From an uncultured Poribacteria bacterium (GTDB lineage: Bacteria; Poribacteria; WGA-4E; WGA-3G), in NCBI GenBank assembly GCA_951828385.1, contig OX639973.1:2533200-2597199 (forward strand): a stretch of 64,000 nt of DNA, read 5' to 3'. The notes under the pieces were generated by a model. That model was not told the DNA's origin. It did not search any database and was given only the letters and a program-made list of their open reading frames with translations. Each line of letters starts with the position of its first letter. The first letter of the stretch is position 1. The translations under genes and the position numbers were made by a program. Of this stretch, positions 17,260 through 25,455 are shown one piece after another.

Positions 17260-19932
17260 CTATTTCAGATAAATCTCACCGTCTAAATCAGAGAGGGTGT
17301 GATTAACACCAATAGTCCGGCTTGCGACACCGGTGGCTTGCATGGGGAGTTGTATATCCTGTTCCTTTCCGCTGCGATTGTAGACCGCCCAGCCATTGGT
17401 GAACTCACGCATAAATAATCCCTCAACCGCATGTCCGTTAGGATTATGATAAAGTTGTGCCTTCTTGCCCACAGGGCGACCCAACGGGGCATCATAGAAG
17501 TCATACCAATAGTGTTGGTGGTTGTGAAGATGCGATTTACCTTCTATATGCTCCCGCTCATGTCCTGGCCAGATCTCGTATTCATGTTCATGGATGATGC
17601 CACTTACCCCTATATTGTAGCAAACGTAGCCATCGGAATGTGTGAGGCTCAGGGTTGTAATGACACGCATCGTTTGCTGGTTACGCGGGGAATCTGCTGG
17701 CTCAAGCGATATGCCACGCCCTTCAAGCGCATTTATTTGCGGGTCACGCAAATTCTGCTCCGACCATAGCAACGTGCTTTCAATTTCACGGAGTCCAGCG
17801 TGCGTGTAACCTGTATTCTGTGCGTCCGGAATAGCTTCCATGAACATCCCATTAACGTAGGGGGCAGAAAGGGGTGCTGGACGCTGGTGCGTTTCGACGA
17901 TAATCAGAAAATCGTCACCAATAACCTTACGAATACGGCGCACCAGGGATATTCTTGCCGACCCCTCGGCTTCAACACTTCGATAATAAACACCTTTGTC
18001 ATTATTAAGCGTAGCCTGACCTTCCTCCCACTGACCCAAGAAGATACCGTCGTAGAGACCACATTTTGCTACAGCAACGGCTTTCTGAACGAGAATATCC
18101 TGCACGGCAGGGTGTGTAAAGTCTATCAGGAAGTCTGAAGCATCAGCGTAAACTCGAACGCGATTGCCGTTCTTATCTCTTATCCAATACGGCCAATCTT
18201 CAGGATAATCCCCAGGATCGGCATCGGTGTAGTCAAAGCTCACAAGTCTTATAAAGTTAGGATTTTGTGAAAGAAGATACTCTCTTTTCCAATAAGCATC
18301 GTCTATCCTACCAAAGAGCCGAAACCCTTCAGGTGTAGGGTGCCATTGCAGGTGAAACCCCAGTCCACCCCAAAACAGATCGTGATATATGAGTTTCTCA
18401 TCATCGGATAAGTTTGGTAAGTTGAGAATATCGTTGCCCGACCACGCTGCAAAGATCGAAGGGTAACCTCTCTCTTTGATACGAGGGCCTACTGCAATCC
18501 TTGATATATAATCGCCGACCCGAAAATTGCCTTTAATTTTTACAACCTCTAAGTGACGCAACCCATCAAGGGGTGAAAAATCCCTAATATCATTATTCTG
18601 TATTGACAACTTTTTCAGATTGACTAACCCGGCGAGGGGTGAAATATCTTCTATTTCGTTCCGCCAAATGTGTAAAGTCTCTAAACGCGTGAGTGCTGCG
18701 AGCGGGCGGAGGTCTGAAATCTGGTTGCCACCTAAATCAAGAAAACCGAGTTTCGTTAGACCCGACAAAGGAGATATATCCTGAATCTTGTTCTCTATCA
18801 GAACAAGTGCCTGCAAATCGGTCGCATGCTCTACACCTGTAAGATCGGCAATCCCTTTGCCTCGCACATCGAGGCCTGTCAAACGTTGTTGAAGATATGC
18901 TTGGGTCAAAGGAACATCTGACGGCATATCAAGTTTTTCTCGAACCGCCTGTCGCAGTGCGGGATCCGGCATCCAGTATGTCTCCGAAACGCTGAGTGAA
19001 TCCTCCGAGGCATTGGGAGTTGAATCCCGCTCGGCAACTTGTAAGCCAGCACCGCGAGTTTCACTGGCGACAGTACGCCCGATCTGATTTCGTACAGCCG
19101 GTTTTAGGGTGGTATCAAGTACAATGGGTGCCTCAATAATTTCGACCGTAGGTTCAGATGCTGCCTCGAAACTGTAGGGTCTCTGAAAACGGATGAGGTG
19201 TTGATTGCTGACACCGAGCAATAAGGCAACCAAAACCACGGCGGTGCCGACAGCTGCCCATGGGAGCAACGGTTTTGAAGCTGCGGGCGGTGTAAGTCCT
19301 ATATCGGCGACCCGCCGCATGATGTTTTGTTTTACACTTGCCGGTATCTGCACGCTGCTGAGCACTTCTTGAACGAGGGATGCTTCTTCCGCTTGTAACC
19401 GTTTGCGTGCCCGATACAGTCGGTTATGAATTGCGCTTACGGAAACCCCTAAGAACCGGCTAATTTCTTTGACCGTCATTTCGCCGAGATAATGGAGCGT
19501 CATGACTGTCCGTTCACTCTCTGGTAGTTTTGATAGCAGTTTTTTGACGATCTCACGGCGGTGTTCGGATATCGCTGTCTCCGACTGCTCCGATACGTGA
19601 TGGGTATAAGAGGCTTTCTCAATGTCTTCCACAGGTGTGTCCTCCAGCGATTGTGTCGCAAGATTTTTCTTCCGTATCCAATCAATACAGAGCCGGTTTA
19701 CGATGACATACAACCATCCAGCGAATTTATAGGGGTCTTTAAGTGTCGGTAATTTTTTGTACACCTGAAGGAACGTGTCCTGTGTAATCTCCTCGGCATC
19801 GTGAAAATCGCCGACTTTCCGCCACGCAAGGGCGTGAACGCTTTTCTGGTGTTTTTCGACCAAGACACCAAACGCCGCTTCATCACCCGATAATATTTTC
19901 TGAATGAGTTGAACATCGCTTTCTTTTTCCAT
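17260..19932 (-). CDS. ECF sigma factor fused to a transmembrane helix and an extracytoplasmic LRR / hydrolase-like domain
   Basis: One uninterrupted 890-codon frame with AGGAGG 8 bases before the ATG. Residues 9-90 are sigma-70 region 2 (DAEEITQDTFLQVYKKL, KFAGWLYVIVNRL) and 122-182 region 4 (LPESERTVMTLHYL, MTVKEISRFLGVSVSAIHNR). A membrane helix spans about 222-241 (LPWAAVGTAVVLVALLLG). After a low-complexity linker comes the cap WMPDPALRQAVREKL at 320-335, leucine-rich repeats to about 470, the hydrolase-like domain (FLIDFTHPAVQD, CGLYDGIFLGQW) and the beta domain GLFMREFTNGWAVYNRSG. The outer half resembles the two neighbouring secreted proteins. The likely role is transcription control by an extracellular carbohydrate or surface signal; that is inference. 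Confidence 0.85.
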   Translation of the reverse strand: MEKESDVQLIQKILSGDEAAFGVLVEKHQKSVHALAWRKVGDFHDAEEITQDTFLQVYKKLPTLKDPYKFAGWLYVIVNRLCIDWIRKKNLATQSLEDTPVEDIEKASYTHHVSEQSETAISEHRREIVKKLLSKLPESERTVMTLHYLGEMTVKEISRFLGVSVSAIHNRLYRARKRLQAEEASLVQEVLSSVQIPASVKQNIMRRVADIGLTPPAASKPLLPWAAVGTAVVLVALLLGVSNQHLIRFQRPYSFEAASEPTVEIIEAPIVLDTTLKPAVRNQIGRTVASETRGAGLQVAERDSTPNASEDSLSVSETYWMPDPALRQAVREKLDMPSDVPLTQAYLQQRLTGLDVRGKGIADLTGVEHATDLQALVLIENKIQDISPLSGLTKLGFLDLGGNQISDLRPLAALTRLETLHIWRNEIEDISPLAGLVNLKKLSIQNNDIRDFSPLDGLRHLEVVKIKGNFRVGDYISRIAVGPRIKERGYPSIFAAWSGNDILNLPNLSDDEKLIYHDLFWGGLGFHLQWHPTPEGFRLFGRIDDAYWKREYLLSQNPNFIRLVSFDYTDADPGDYPEDWPYWIRDKNGNRVRVYADASDFLIDFTHPAVQDILVQKAVAVAKCGLYDGIFLGQWEEGQATLNNDKGVYYRSVEAEGSARISLVRRIRKVIGDDFLIIVETHQRPAPLSAPYVNGMFMEAIPDAQNTGYTHAGLREIESTLLWSEQNLRDPQINALEGRGISLEPADSPRNQQTMRVITTLSLTHSDGYVCYNIGVSGIIHEHEYEIWPGHEREHIEGKSHLHNHQHYWYDFYDAPLGRPVGKKAQLYHNPNGHAVEGLFMREFTNGWAVYNRSGKEQDIQLPMQATGVASRTIGVNHTLSDLDGEIYLK

Positions 19933-20231
19933 GAGGTGCCCTCCTAAAGAACAGTTAGGTCGTGACCGTATCCACCAATATCGAATCTTGTAAAATGACG
20001 CGGTCCGATACGGTTCATACCCTCTATAATTAAAGACGAAACTTTGGGCTGAAAATTCGCATAATTAGAAAAAAATCTGGAATTTGTGGATTAAGACCTA
20101 CAAGGGATTTGCGTAAGTCCTGTTATTAATGAGACAATTTGTCAGCGAAAAAGGTGCATAATTTTAGTCCCGTAGGTGCGGTTTCCTAACCGAACTTGAC
20201 AGATTACACTCCTTGTGATAAATTGTTCTCC
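19933..20231. other. Divergent intergenic region with solo transposon end and palindrome
   Basis: The gap between the sigma-fusion gene and glycerate kinase. It holds a single end of the 2869-3003 element (TGCGTAAGTCCT, 20110-20121) without a partner, and a palindrome of the GTAGG family at 20172-20194 (GGTGCGGTTTCCTAACCG). No gene is visible. Confidence 0.5.
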
Positions 20232-21380
20232 ATGAAAATTGTTGTTGCACCTGATTCATTCAAGGGAAGCGTGAGTGCACTCGAAGCTGCGAATGCGATT
20301 GAACAAGGGCTGCGTCGCGTGTTTCCTGATGCTGTTATTGACAAAATCCCGATGGCAGACGGTGGCGAAGGCACTGTGCAGTCGCTCGTTGATGCTACCG
20401 GGGGGCACCTCCAAACACAACGCGTGCTTGCACCATTGGGGAACGCGGTGGACGCACAATTCGGTATCCTCTCAGACTCGGAAACCGCTGTCATTGAGAT
20501 GGCATCCGCTTCCGGTCTGACGCTTGTCGCGCCGCACGAACGGGACCCATGCCGCACCACTACCTACGGCACCGGGCAGCTCATCCACACCGCTCTGGAA
20601 GCAGGGTGTAGACGCTTAATCATCGGTATTGGCGGCAGTGCGACGAACGATGGCGGAGCCGGTATGGCGGAGGCACTCGGGGTTCGGTTACTGGATGCAA
20701 ACGGCGAACAGATACTGCGCGGCGGTGGGGGGCTCGGAGAATTGGCATCAATAGATGTATCGGGTTTACATCCGGCGATTGCTGAAACAGATACCGTTGT
20801 CGCTTGTGATGTCAATAACCCGTTGACAGGTGCAGATGGCGCGGCACACGTCTATGGTCCACAGAAGGGTGCCACGCCTGAAATGATTGAGACGTTGGAC
20901 GCACATCTTGCACATTTTGACAGCGTTTTGACGCGGACACTCGGCAAATCTTTTAACGACATACCGGGAGCAGGCGCTGCCGGTGGACTCGGTGCCGGAT
21001 TGATGGCGTTCCTCAATGCAGAATTGCGACTCGGTGTTGATATTATGGTTGATGCTGTTAACCTCAGAGAACGGGTGAAAGGGGCTGCTATCGTTTTTAC
21101 GGGTGAGGGTCAACTGGATTTTCAGACCGTGTTTGGGAAAACGCCTGTCGGTGTTGCGAAGGTCGCGAAGACGCATAATATCTCTGTGATCGCGATTGCG
21201 GGGGGTATCGCTGAAGGTGCCGAAGCTGTCTACGATGCTGGGATTGATGCGATGTTAGGCATCGTACAAGCACCGATGGAATTAGCGGAGGCGGTTGCAG
21301 ACGCGTCGCGGTTGATCGCTGACACGGCGGAGCAGGCTGCACGATTGATTGCTATTGGTCATAGCGGGTTGGAAAGGTAA
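20232..21380 (+). CDS. glxK: Glycerate kinase (GlxK/GarK family)
   Basis: A 383-residue protein beginning MKIVVAPDSFKGSVSALEAA, the hallmark start of this family; an upstream TTG at 20196 would add an unrelated stretch. Other family segments: PMADGGEGTVQSL, TYGTGQLI, GGSATNDGGAGMAEALG, FTGEGQLDFQTVFGKTPVGV. The enzyme phosphorylates D-glycerate with ATP in the cytoplasm, linking sugar-acid breakdown to glycolysis. It stands upstream of a sulfatase and a galactonate-dehydratase-like gene in a probable sugar-acid neighbourhood. Its last codons (HSGLER) lie in a tandemly duplicated 54-base unit. Confidence 0.9.
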   Translation: MKIVVAPDSFKGSVSALEAANAIEQGLRRVFPDAVIDKIPMADGGEGTVQSLVDATGGHLQTQRVLAPLGNAVDAQFGILSDSETAVIEMASASGLTLVAPHERDPCRTTTYGTGQLIHTALEAGCRRLIIGIGGSATNDGGAGMAEALGVRLLDANGEQILRGGGGLGELASIDVSGLHPAIAETDTVVACDVNNPLTGADGAAHVYGPQKGATPEMIETLDAHLAHFDSVLTRTLGKSFNDIPGAGAAGGLGAGLMAFLNAELRLGVDIMVDAVNLRERVKGAAIVFTGEGQLDFQTVFGKTPVGVAKVAKTHNISVIAIAGGIAEGAEAVYDAGIDAMLGIVQAPMELAEAVADASRLIADTAEQAARLIAIGHSGLER

Positions 21381-21560
21381 GAAAGGTTGGAAGAATGGAA
21401 GCGTGGAAGAAAAGATAGCGGGTTGGAAAGGTAAGAAAGGTTGGAAGAATGGAAGCGTGGAAAAACGGAAGGATGGATACCCCCAACCTTCCAGCCTTCC
21501 AATATTCCATTCTTCTTTTTCAACCTTGCAACCTTCCAGCCTTCCTATCAACATTCGATT
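21362..21560. repeat. 54-base tandem duplication and purine/pyrimidine inverted repeat between convergent genes
   Basis: A 54-base unit starting ATAGCGGGTTGG at 21362 is repeated at 21416, ending about 21466; it contains the glycerate kinase stop codon. The purine-rich GAAGAATGGAA (21391-21401 and 21445-21455) is matched by TTCCATTCTTC at 21505-21515, and further CCTTCC blocks follow. The region can fold as a long hairpin between two convergent genes, and may serve as a two-way transcription end. Confidence 0.65.
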
Positions 21561-22898
21561 CTACAACGGCAATACCGGCGTGTCTTTCATGAAATCGTCT
21601 GTCTCGGTTTGCCACATTTTCATATCTGCAGCAAGTGAGCGGATGCGGTCGGTATGTTCAGGCAGATCAGCGAGGTTTGTCGTCTCCCACGGATCCTGCT
21701 CCAGATCGAAGAGTTGGATGTAATCCGTGCCTTTACCGGTCTCTTCGGAGACATAATAGCGGATGAGCTTCCAACGACCATCGCTGATAGTGCGGTGAAT
21801 ATCTTTGTACGCAGCGAAGACTGTCTCCCGTACTTGCTCGACACAACCCTCCATCAGGGGGACTAAACTACACCCTTCAGTCGTATCCGGGCACTCGACA
21901 CTGGTGAGGTCACAGACAGTCGGAAAGACATCGTAGAGGTAGGTGAGGGCATCAACTGTTGTGTCCTCGGGGATTCCGGGTCCGGCAAATATGGAAGGTA
22001 CACGGATACTGTGGTTATAGAGATTCTGTTTGCCGAGCAGCCCGTGCTGTCCAACACCGAGTCCGTGGTCAGCGGTATAGATGACAATGGTGTTGTCGAG
22101 ATGTCCATTGGCTTCTAATGTGTTTAGCAAACGTCCCATTTCGGCATCTTGGCTGGTAATCATACCGTAGTAATCAGCAATATGTTGTTGAACGATTTCA
22201 GGGGTGCGTGGGAACGGTGCCAGCACTTCATCACGAATCCGCATTTCGCCGTTGTCGAATGGGTGTTCCGGAAGGAAGTTCTCTGGAACAGGGACCTCCT
22301 CAGGTTTATACATCGTCGCGTATTCACCTGGCGGTGTCCGAGGATCATGCGGTGAAGTAAAGGAGAGATAAACGAAAAATGGGTCGGTTTGGTCGTAGTT
22401 TTCTATAAATTGCACGGCGGAATCAGTAAACAGTTCCGTAGAAAACTTATCGCCAATATACCTATCATCTTTCGGATAAGCACCGGTCGGATCAAAATCG
22501 AAAATTGGCACTTTATATTGATTGCCCATGCCACCAAAGAAAATTGTCCCACCGTCATCAAAACTATCTGCAAACGTTTGTTGGTCGTTGTGCCATTTAC
22601 CAGAAAAAAATGTGTGATAACCTGCTTGACGCATCACCTGGGGCCAGACAGCGTAATCTCGGTTAATCTGGTTTGCACCGCTTCGGAATAGACTTGCACT
22701 TGTGAGAACAGCGGCGCGGCTCGGTACGCAGACGGCTCCCGAAAGCGAACCCATGATGTGGGTTTGTCGGAAAGTCGTTCCGCGTGCCATGAGCGCGTCC
22801 ATGGTTGGTGTTTTGACTGTTGGGTCACCCATACCGCCGATGGCATCCCACCGATGGTCGTCGGCGATCATGAACAAGACATTAGGTTGTGAGGACAT
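21561..22898 (-). CDS. Sulfatase (formylglycine-dependent)
   Basis: A 445-residue type I sulfatase. N-terminal metal-binding segment NVLFMIADDHRWDAIG; the signature C57-V-P-S-R61 provides the Cys that is converted to formylglycine; later segments FSGKWHNDQQTF, YTADHGLGVGQHGLLGKQN supply the remaining active-site residues. No signal peptide is visible, so a cytoplasmic location is likely unless the start is misjudged. The substrate is unknown; choline, sugar or polysaccharide sulfates are possible. It diverges from a DgoD-like gene with 110 bases between. Confidence 0.9.
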   Translation of the reverse strand: MSSQPNVLFMIADDHRWDAIGGMGDPTVKTPTMDALMARGTTFRQTHIMGSLSGAVCVPSRAAVLTSASLFRSGANQINRDYAVWPQVMRQAGYHTFFSGKWHNDQQTFADSFDDGGTIFFGGMGNQYKVPIFDFDPTGAYPKDDRYIGDKFSTELFTDSAVQFIENYDQTDPFFVYLSFTSPHDPRTPPGEYATMYKPEEVPVPENFLPEHPFDNGEMRIRDEVLAPFPRTPEIVQQHIADYYGMITSQDAEMGRLLNTLEANGHLDNTIVIYTADHGLGVGQHGLLGKQNLYNHSIRVPSIFAGPGIPEDTTVDALTYLYDVFPTVCDLTSVECPDTTEGCSLVPLMEGCVEQVRETVFAAYKDIHRTISDGRWKLIRYYVSEETGKGTDYIQLFDLEQDPWETTNLADLPEHTDRIRSLAADMKMWQTETDDFMKDTPVLPL

Positions 22899-23008
22899 AT
22901 TTAATTATTCCTTGCGGAGTAACGCCGTGCCTTTAAGCTACGACGTGCGTTCCGTAAATCCGCTCTCCAAATGAAATGGAGCGGTGACCAGGAGGCCATA
23001 GTTAAAAA

Positions 23009-24154
23009 ATGAAAATTGCGACTATTGAACAATTTTACCCGCGCCGCCGGACGCGCCTCGTCAAAATCACGACGGATACTGGTATCGTCGGGTGGGGCGA
23101 AACCACACTTGAAGGTAAGCCCAAAAGCACGTGCGCGGCTGTTGACGAGCTTGCCGACTATTTTATCGGCAAAGACCCGCTGCGGATTGAACACCACTGG
23201 CAGCACGTTTATCGTTCGGCGTTCTTCCGAGGCGGGAATATCTTGATGTCTGCACTGTCAGGCATTGATCAGGCGTTATGGGACATCGCTGGTAAATACT
23301 ACGACGTGCCTGCCTATCAACTCTTAGGCGGTGCTGTGCGTGACCGTATCCGTGTCTATGCCCATTGGGGTATCGGCAGCTTAACGGACGAAGGTAAAAC
23401 CGCTGCGAAAGAACGTCTCGAATCTTTACAACAACAAGGCGGTTACACAGCGTTCAAAAGCGGTCCCGGTGGCAAGTGGCGTGGACACGAACCTCCAGCA
23501 GTGATTGACGAATTTGTAGAACGCGCCTATCTCATGCGCGAATGGGTTGGACCGGATGTTGAACTCGCGTTCGATTTTCACGGTAAGATGACACCTGCAC
23601 TCGCTATTGAGATTTGTCACGAACTTAAAGGGATGCGTCCGATGTTCGTTGAGGAACCTATTCCGCAAGAGAATGTAGACGCGCTTAAATTGGTCTCCGA
23701 CCATGTGCCGTTTCCGATTGCGACGGGTGAACGGCTGCTGACCCGTTGGGAGTTTCGCGAGGTTTTTGAAAAACAGGCGGTCGCTTATCTACAACCGGAT
23801 ACCTCCCACGCCGGGGGCATCACTGAACTGAAAAAGATTGCGAATATGGCGGAGGTTTACTATATGCATATCGCCCCACACTGTGCTATCGGTCCTGTTG
23901 CTTTCTCTGCCTCCCTTCATGTGGATGCTGTTGTGCCGAATTTCCTCATCCAAGAGCAGATTGATGCCGGGTTAGGGGACGGCTTGTTTATTGAGGATTG
24001 GCAAGTCACAGATGGACACATTGAATTACCGACAAAACCTGGACTCGGCTTTGAGATTGATCCGAAAGAGGCGGAACAGACGCTTGATACCTACCCTGAA
24101 GAACTCGGCGGTGAGTTCTATTATGATACCGATGGCAGCGTGGCGGATTGGTAG
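23009..24154 (+). CDS. Galactonate dehydratase-like enolase superfamily enzyme
   Basis: A 381-residue mandelate-racemase / enolase superfamily protein most like D-galactonate dehydratase (DgoD). The metal ligands are Asp189, Glu215 and Glu241; His191 and His291 fit the two catalytic histidines. These match the known E. coli DgoD set with a constant shift of six residues. Family phrases include ILMSALSGIDQALWDI, LQPDTSHAGGITE, HIAPHCAIGP and TKPGLGFEID. It would remove water from an acid sugar. Natural substrate could be galactonate or a relative. The sulfatase gene diverges from it. Confidence 0.85.
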   Translation: MKIATIEQFYPRRRTRLVKITTDTGIVGWGETTLEGKPKSTCAAVDELADYFIGKDPLRIEHHWQHVYRSAFFRGGNILMSALSGIDQALWDIAGKYYDVPAYQLLGGAVRDRIRVYAHWGIGSLTDEGKTAAKERLESLQQQGGYTAFKSGPGGKWRGHEPPAVIDEFVERAYLMREWVGPDVELAFDFHGKMTPALAIEICHELKGMRPMFVEEPIPQENVDALKLVSDHVPFPIATGERLLTRWEFREVFEKQAVAYLQPDTSHAGGITELKKIANMAEVYYMHIAPHCAIGPVAFSASLHVDAVVPNFLIQEQIDAGLGDGLFIEDWQVTDGHIELPTKPGLGFEIDPKEAEQTLDTYPEELGGEFYYDTDGSVADW

Positions 24155-24188
24155 ACAGGACATGAAGCATTTTGTTCCTGTCTAATTT

Positions 24189-24326
24189 CTAGTGCTTTGT
24201 CAAGTTTCAGCTTATAGATGATCCAGTTTGTAGTAGGGCAATTCATTGCCCGTTCTTCTCTGTTGACGTGCGATGAATCGCACTACTACAAACCTACCCT
24301 CAATTTCAAAGTTGACAAAGTATTAG
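24189..24326. mobile_element. Palindromic MITE-like element (copy 1), folds as a three-way junction
   Basis: Outer ends CTAGTGCTTTGTCAA (24189-24203) and TTGACAAAGTATTAG (24312-24326) are inverted with two mismatches. An inner stem GTTTGTAGTAG (24226-24236) pairs with CTACTACAAAC (24283-24293). Between these sit two hairpins: GGGCAAT/ATTGCCC (24236-24251) and GTGCGAT/ATCGCAC (24268-24283). A close copy occurs at 29166-29292. Non-coding and without a transposase. Confidence 0.75.
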
Positions 24327-24358
24327 TTAACTTTGAACTTGTAAATAGGACACGAAAT

Positions 24359-25420
24359 TCAATCAGACTTTGGTGTTTTCTCAACTCTTTCTACAAGCAA
24401 TGAGACACCAAGTAGACCAGCAACCTTTTCAAGTTCCACTTTTCTTTCATATGTGCCATATCCTTCCGTTCCTCTTACCCAAAACCTCCCTCGCTTGATC
24501 CCTTTAGTGGTGAGGGAAAACTGCTCTGTTGATACGATGTTAGGGCGAACACGCATGACTTCTTCCAGCCCTAACTTCTCAAGTACCTCAATATAAGTTT
24601 CTTTCCCGTTATGATGATGTATGACATCCCCATTAGGCATAGTAACTCTAAGGTTTGTAGGTCTTGCCAGATTTTTCTTCCCTTCCTTGGGTGCTTCGTC
24701 CTCTTGTTCACCGTTCCCATTAGGTACTTTCTGTCTCTGTTCGTCTATAAACTCGTTGAATGCGCGTTTAACAACATCGGTGAAATCCTGTTTCGCTATC
24801 TGGGGTTTTATAGCATCATAGAAAAATCTAACAAAACCATTCGTAGGTGTTTCCAGTTGTTCTGTCAGGATTTGCTTTATCTCTCCTCGATGCTTTAATT
24901 CTACTGCAACAAAGCGAGCATTATCCAAATCAAATTTGTCTTTGGTAAAGTTTTTAAGAACATTAACTAAAGATGACTGAATGTCGGACATGTCGAATTG
25001 AAAAAAAGGGACTTCATCCATCCTGTTCGGTTCTTTCAGATCTGCGTAAAATTTATACTGAATACCATTGGTTAGGACACCAATTCGAGCTTCCTGAACA
25101 GCTATAAAGTAACGGAAAAGTTGGGAACAGTGCTTTTTAGCAATATCCTCATTGGAAATATCTACACGCCAATCTTTGCACTCAATAAGTATAACGGCTT
25201 TACCATCTTTCAAAATAGCGAGGTCAACCTTTTCACCCTTTTTTATCCCAACATCAGCATTATATTCAGGCTTAACTTCTGTCGGATTGGTATCGTCATA
25301 TCCCAACAAACGGACAAAGGGTTTGACAAACGCATCTATTGTACCTTGTTCACTATCTACTTCATCTTTGTAATCAGTAATCTGGTTAAATAGGGTATTG
25401 AGTTCTTCAATAAGTGCCAT
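24359..25420 (-). CDS. HsdR N-terminal-like PD-(D/E)XK nuclease
   Basis: A 353-residue protein starting at ATG 25420 (GGAGG 5 bases upstream; the ATG at 25432 lacks one). Residues 20-115 carry a restriction-endonuclease fold: FVKPFVRLLGYDD, then KVDLAILKDGKAVILIECKD, where Asp, Glu and Lys form the PD-(D/E)XK catalytic site. This resembles the N-terminal domain of type I restriction subunits standing alone, without helicase. The C-terminal part (NVRPNIVSTEQFSLTTKGIK-like, ending in KRGRFWVRGTEGYG region) is unassigned. It follows the helicase gene by 35 bases on the same strand, so the two form an operon. Confidence 0.8.
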   Translation of the reverse strand: MALIEELNTLFNQITDYKDEVDSEQGTIDAFVKPFVRLLGYDDTNPTEVKPEYNADVGIKKGEKVDLAILKDGKAVILIECKDWRVDISNEDIAKKHCSQLFRYFIAVQEARIGVLTNGIQYKFYADLKEPNRMDEVPFFQFDMSDIQSSLVNVLKNFTKDKFDLDNARFVAVELKHRGEIKQILTEQLETPTNGFVRFFYDAIKPQIAKQDFTDVVKRAFNEFIDEQRQKVPNGNGEQEDEAPKEGKKNLARPTNLRVTMPNGDVIHHHNGKETYIEVLEKLGLEEVMRVRPNIVSTEQFSLTTKGIKRGRFWVRGTEGYGTYERKVELEKVAGLLGVSLLVERVEKTPKSD

Positions 25421-25455
25421 AAATACCTCCATTAGAGTAGCCCGTAAAAGAAACG

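Noticed and set aside
14410-17262. TAG recoded as glutamine throughout the genome
   Set aside because: TAG ends normal, full-length genes here (for example the DgoD-like enzyme at 24154, the sulfatase at 21561 and the PhyH at 29290), so general reassignment does not fit.
17260-19932. Artificial fusion by mis-assembly of the sigma factor
   Set aside because: The frame is continuous with a fitting membrane helix and linker between the halves, and the outer part begins at the same cap residues as its neighbours; kept as real but flagged for read mapping.
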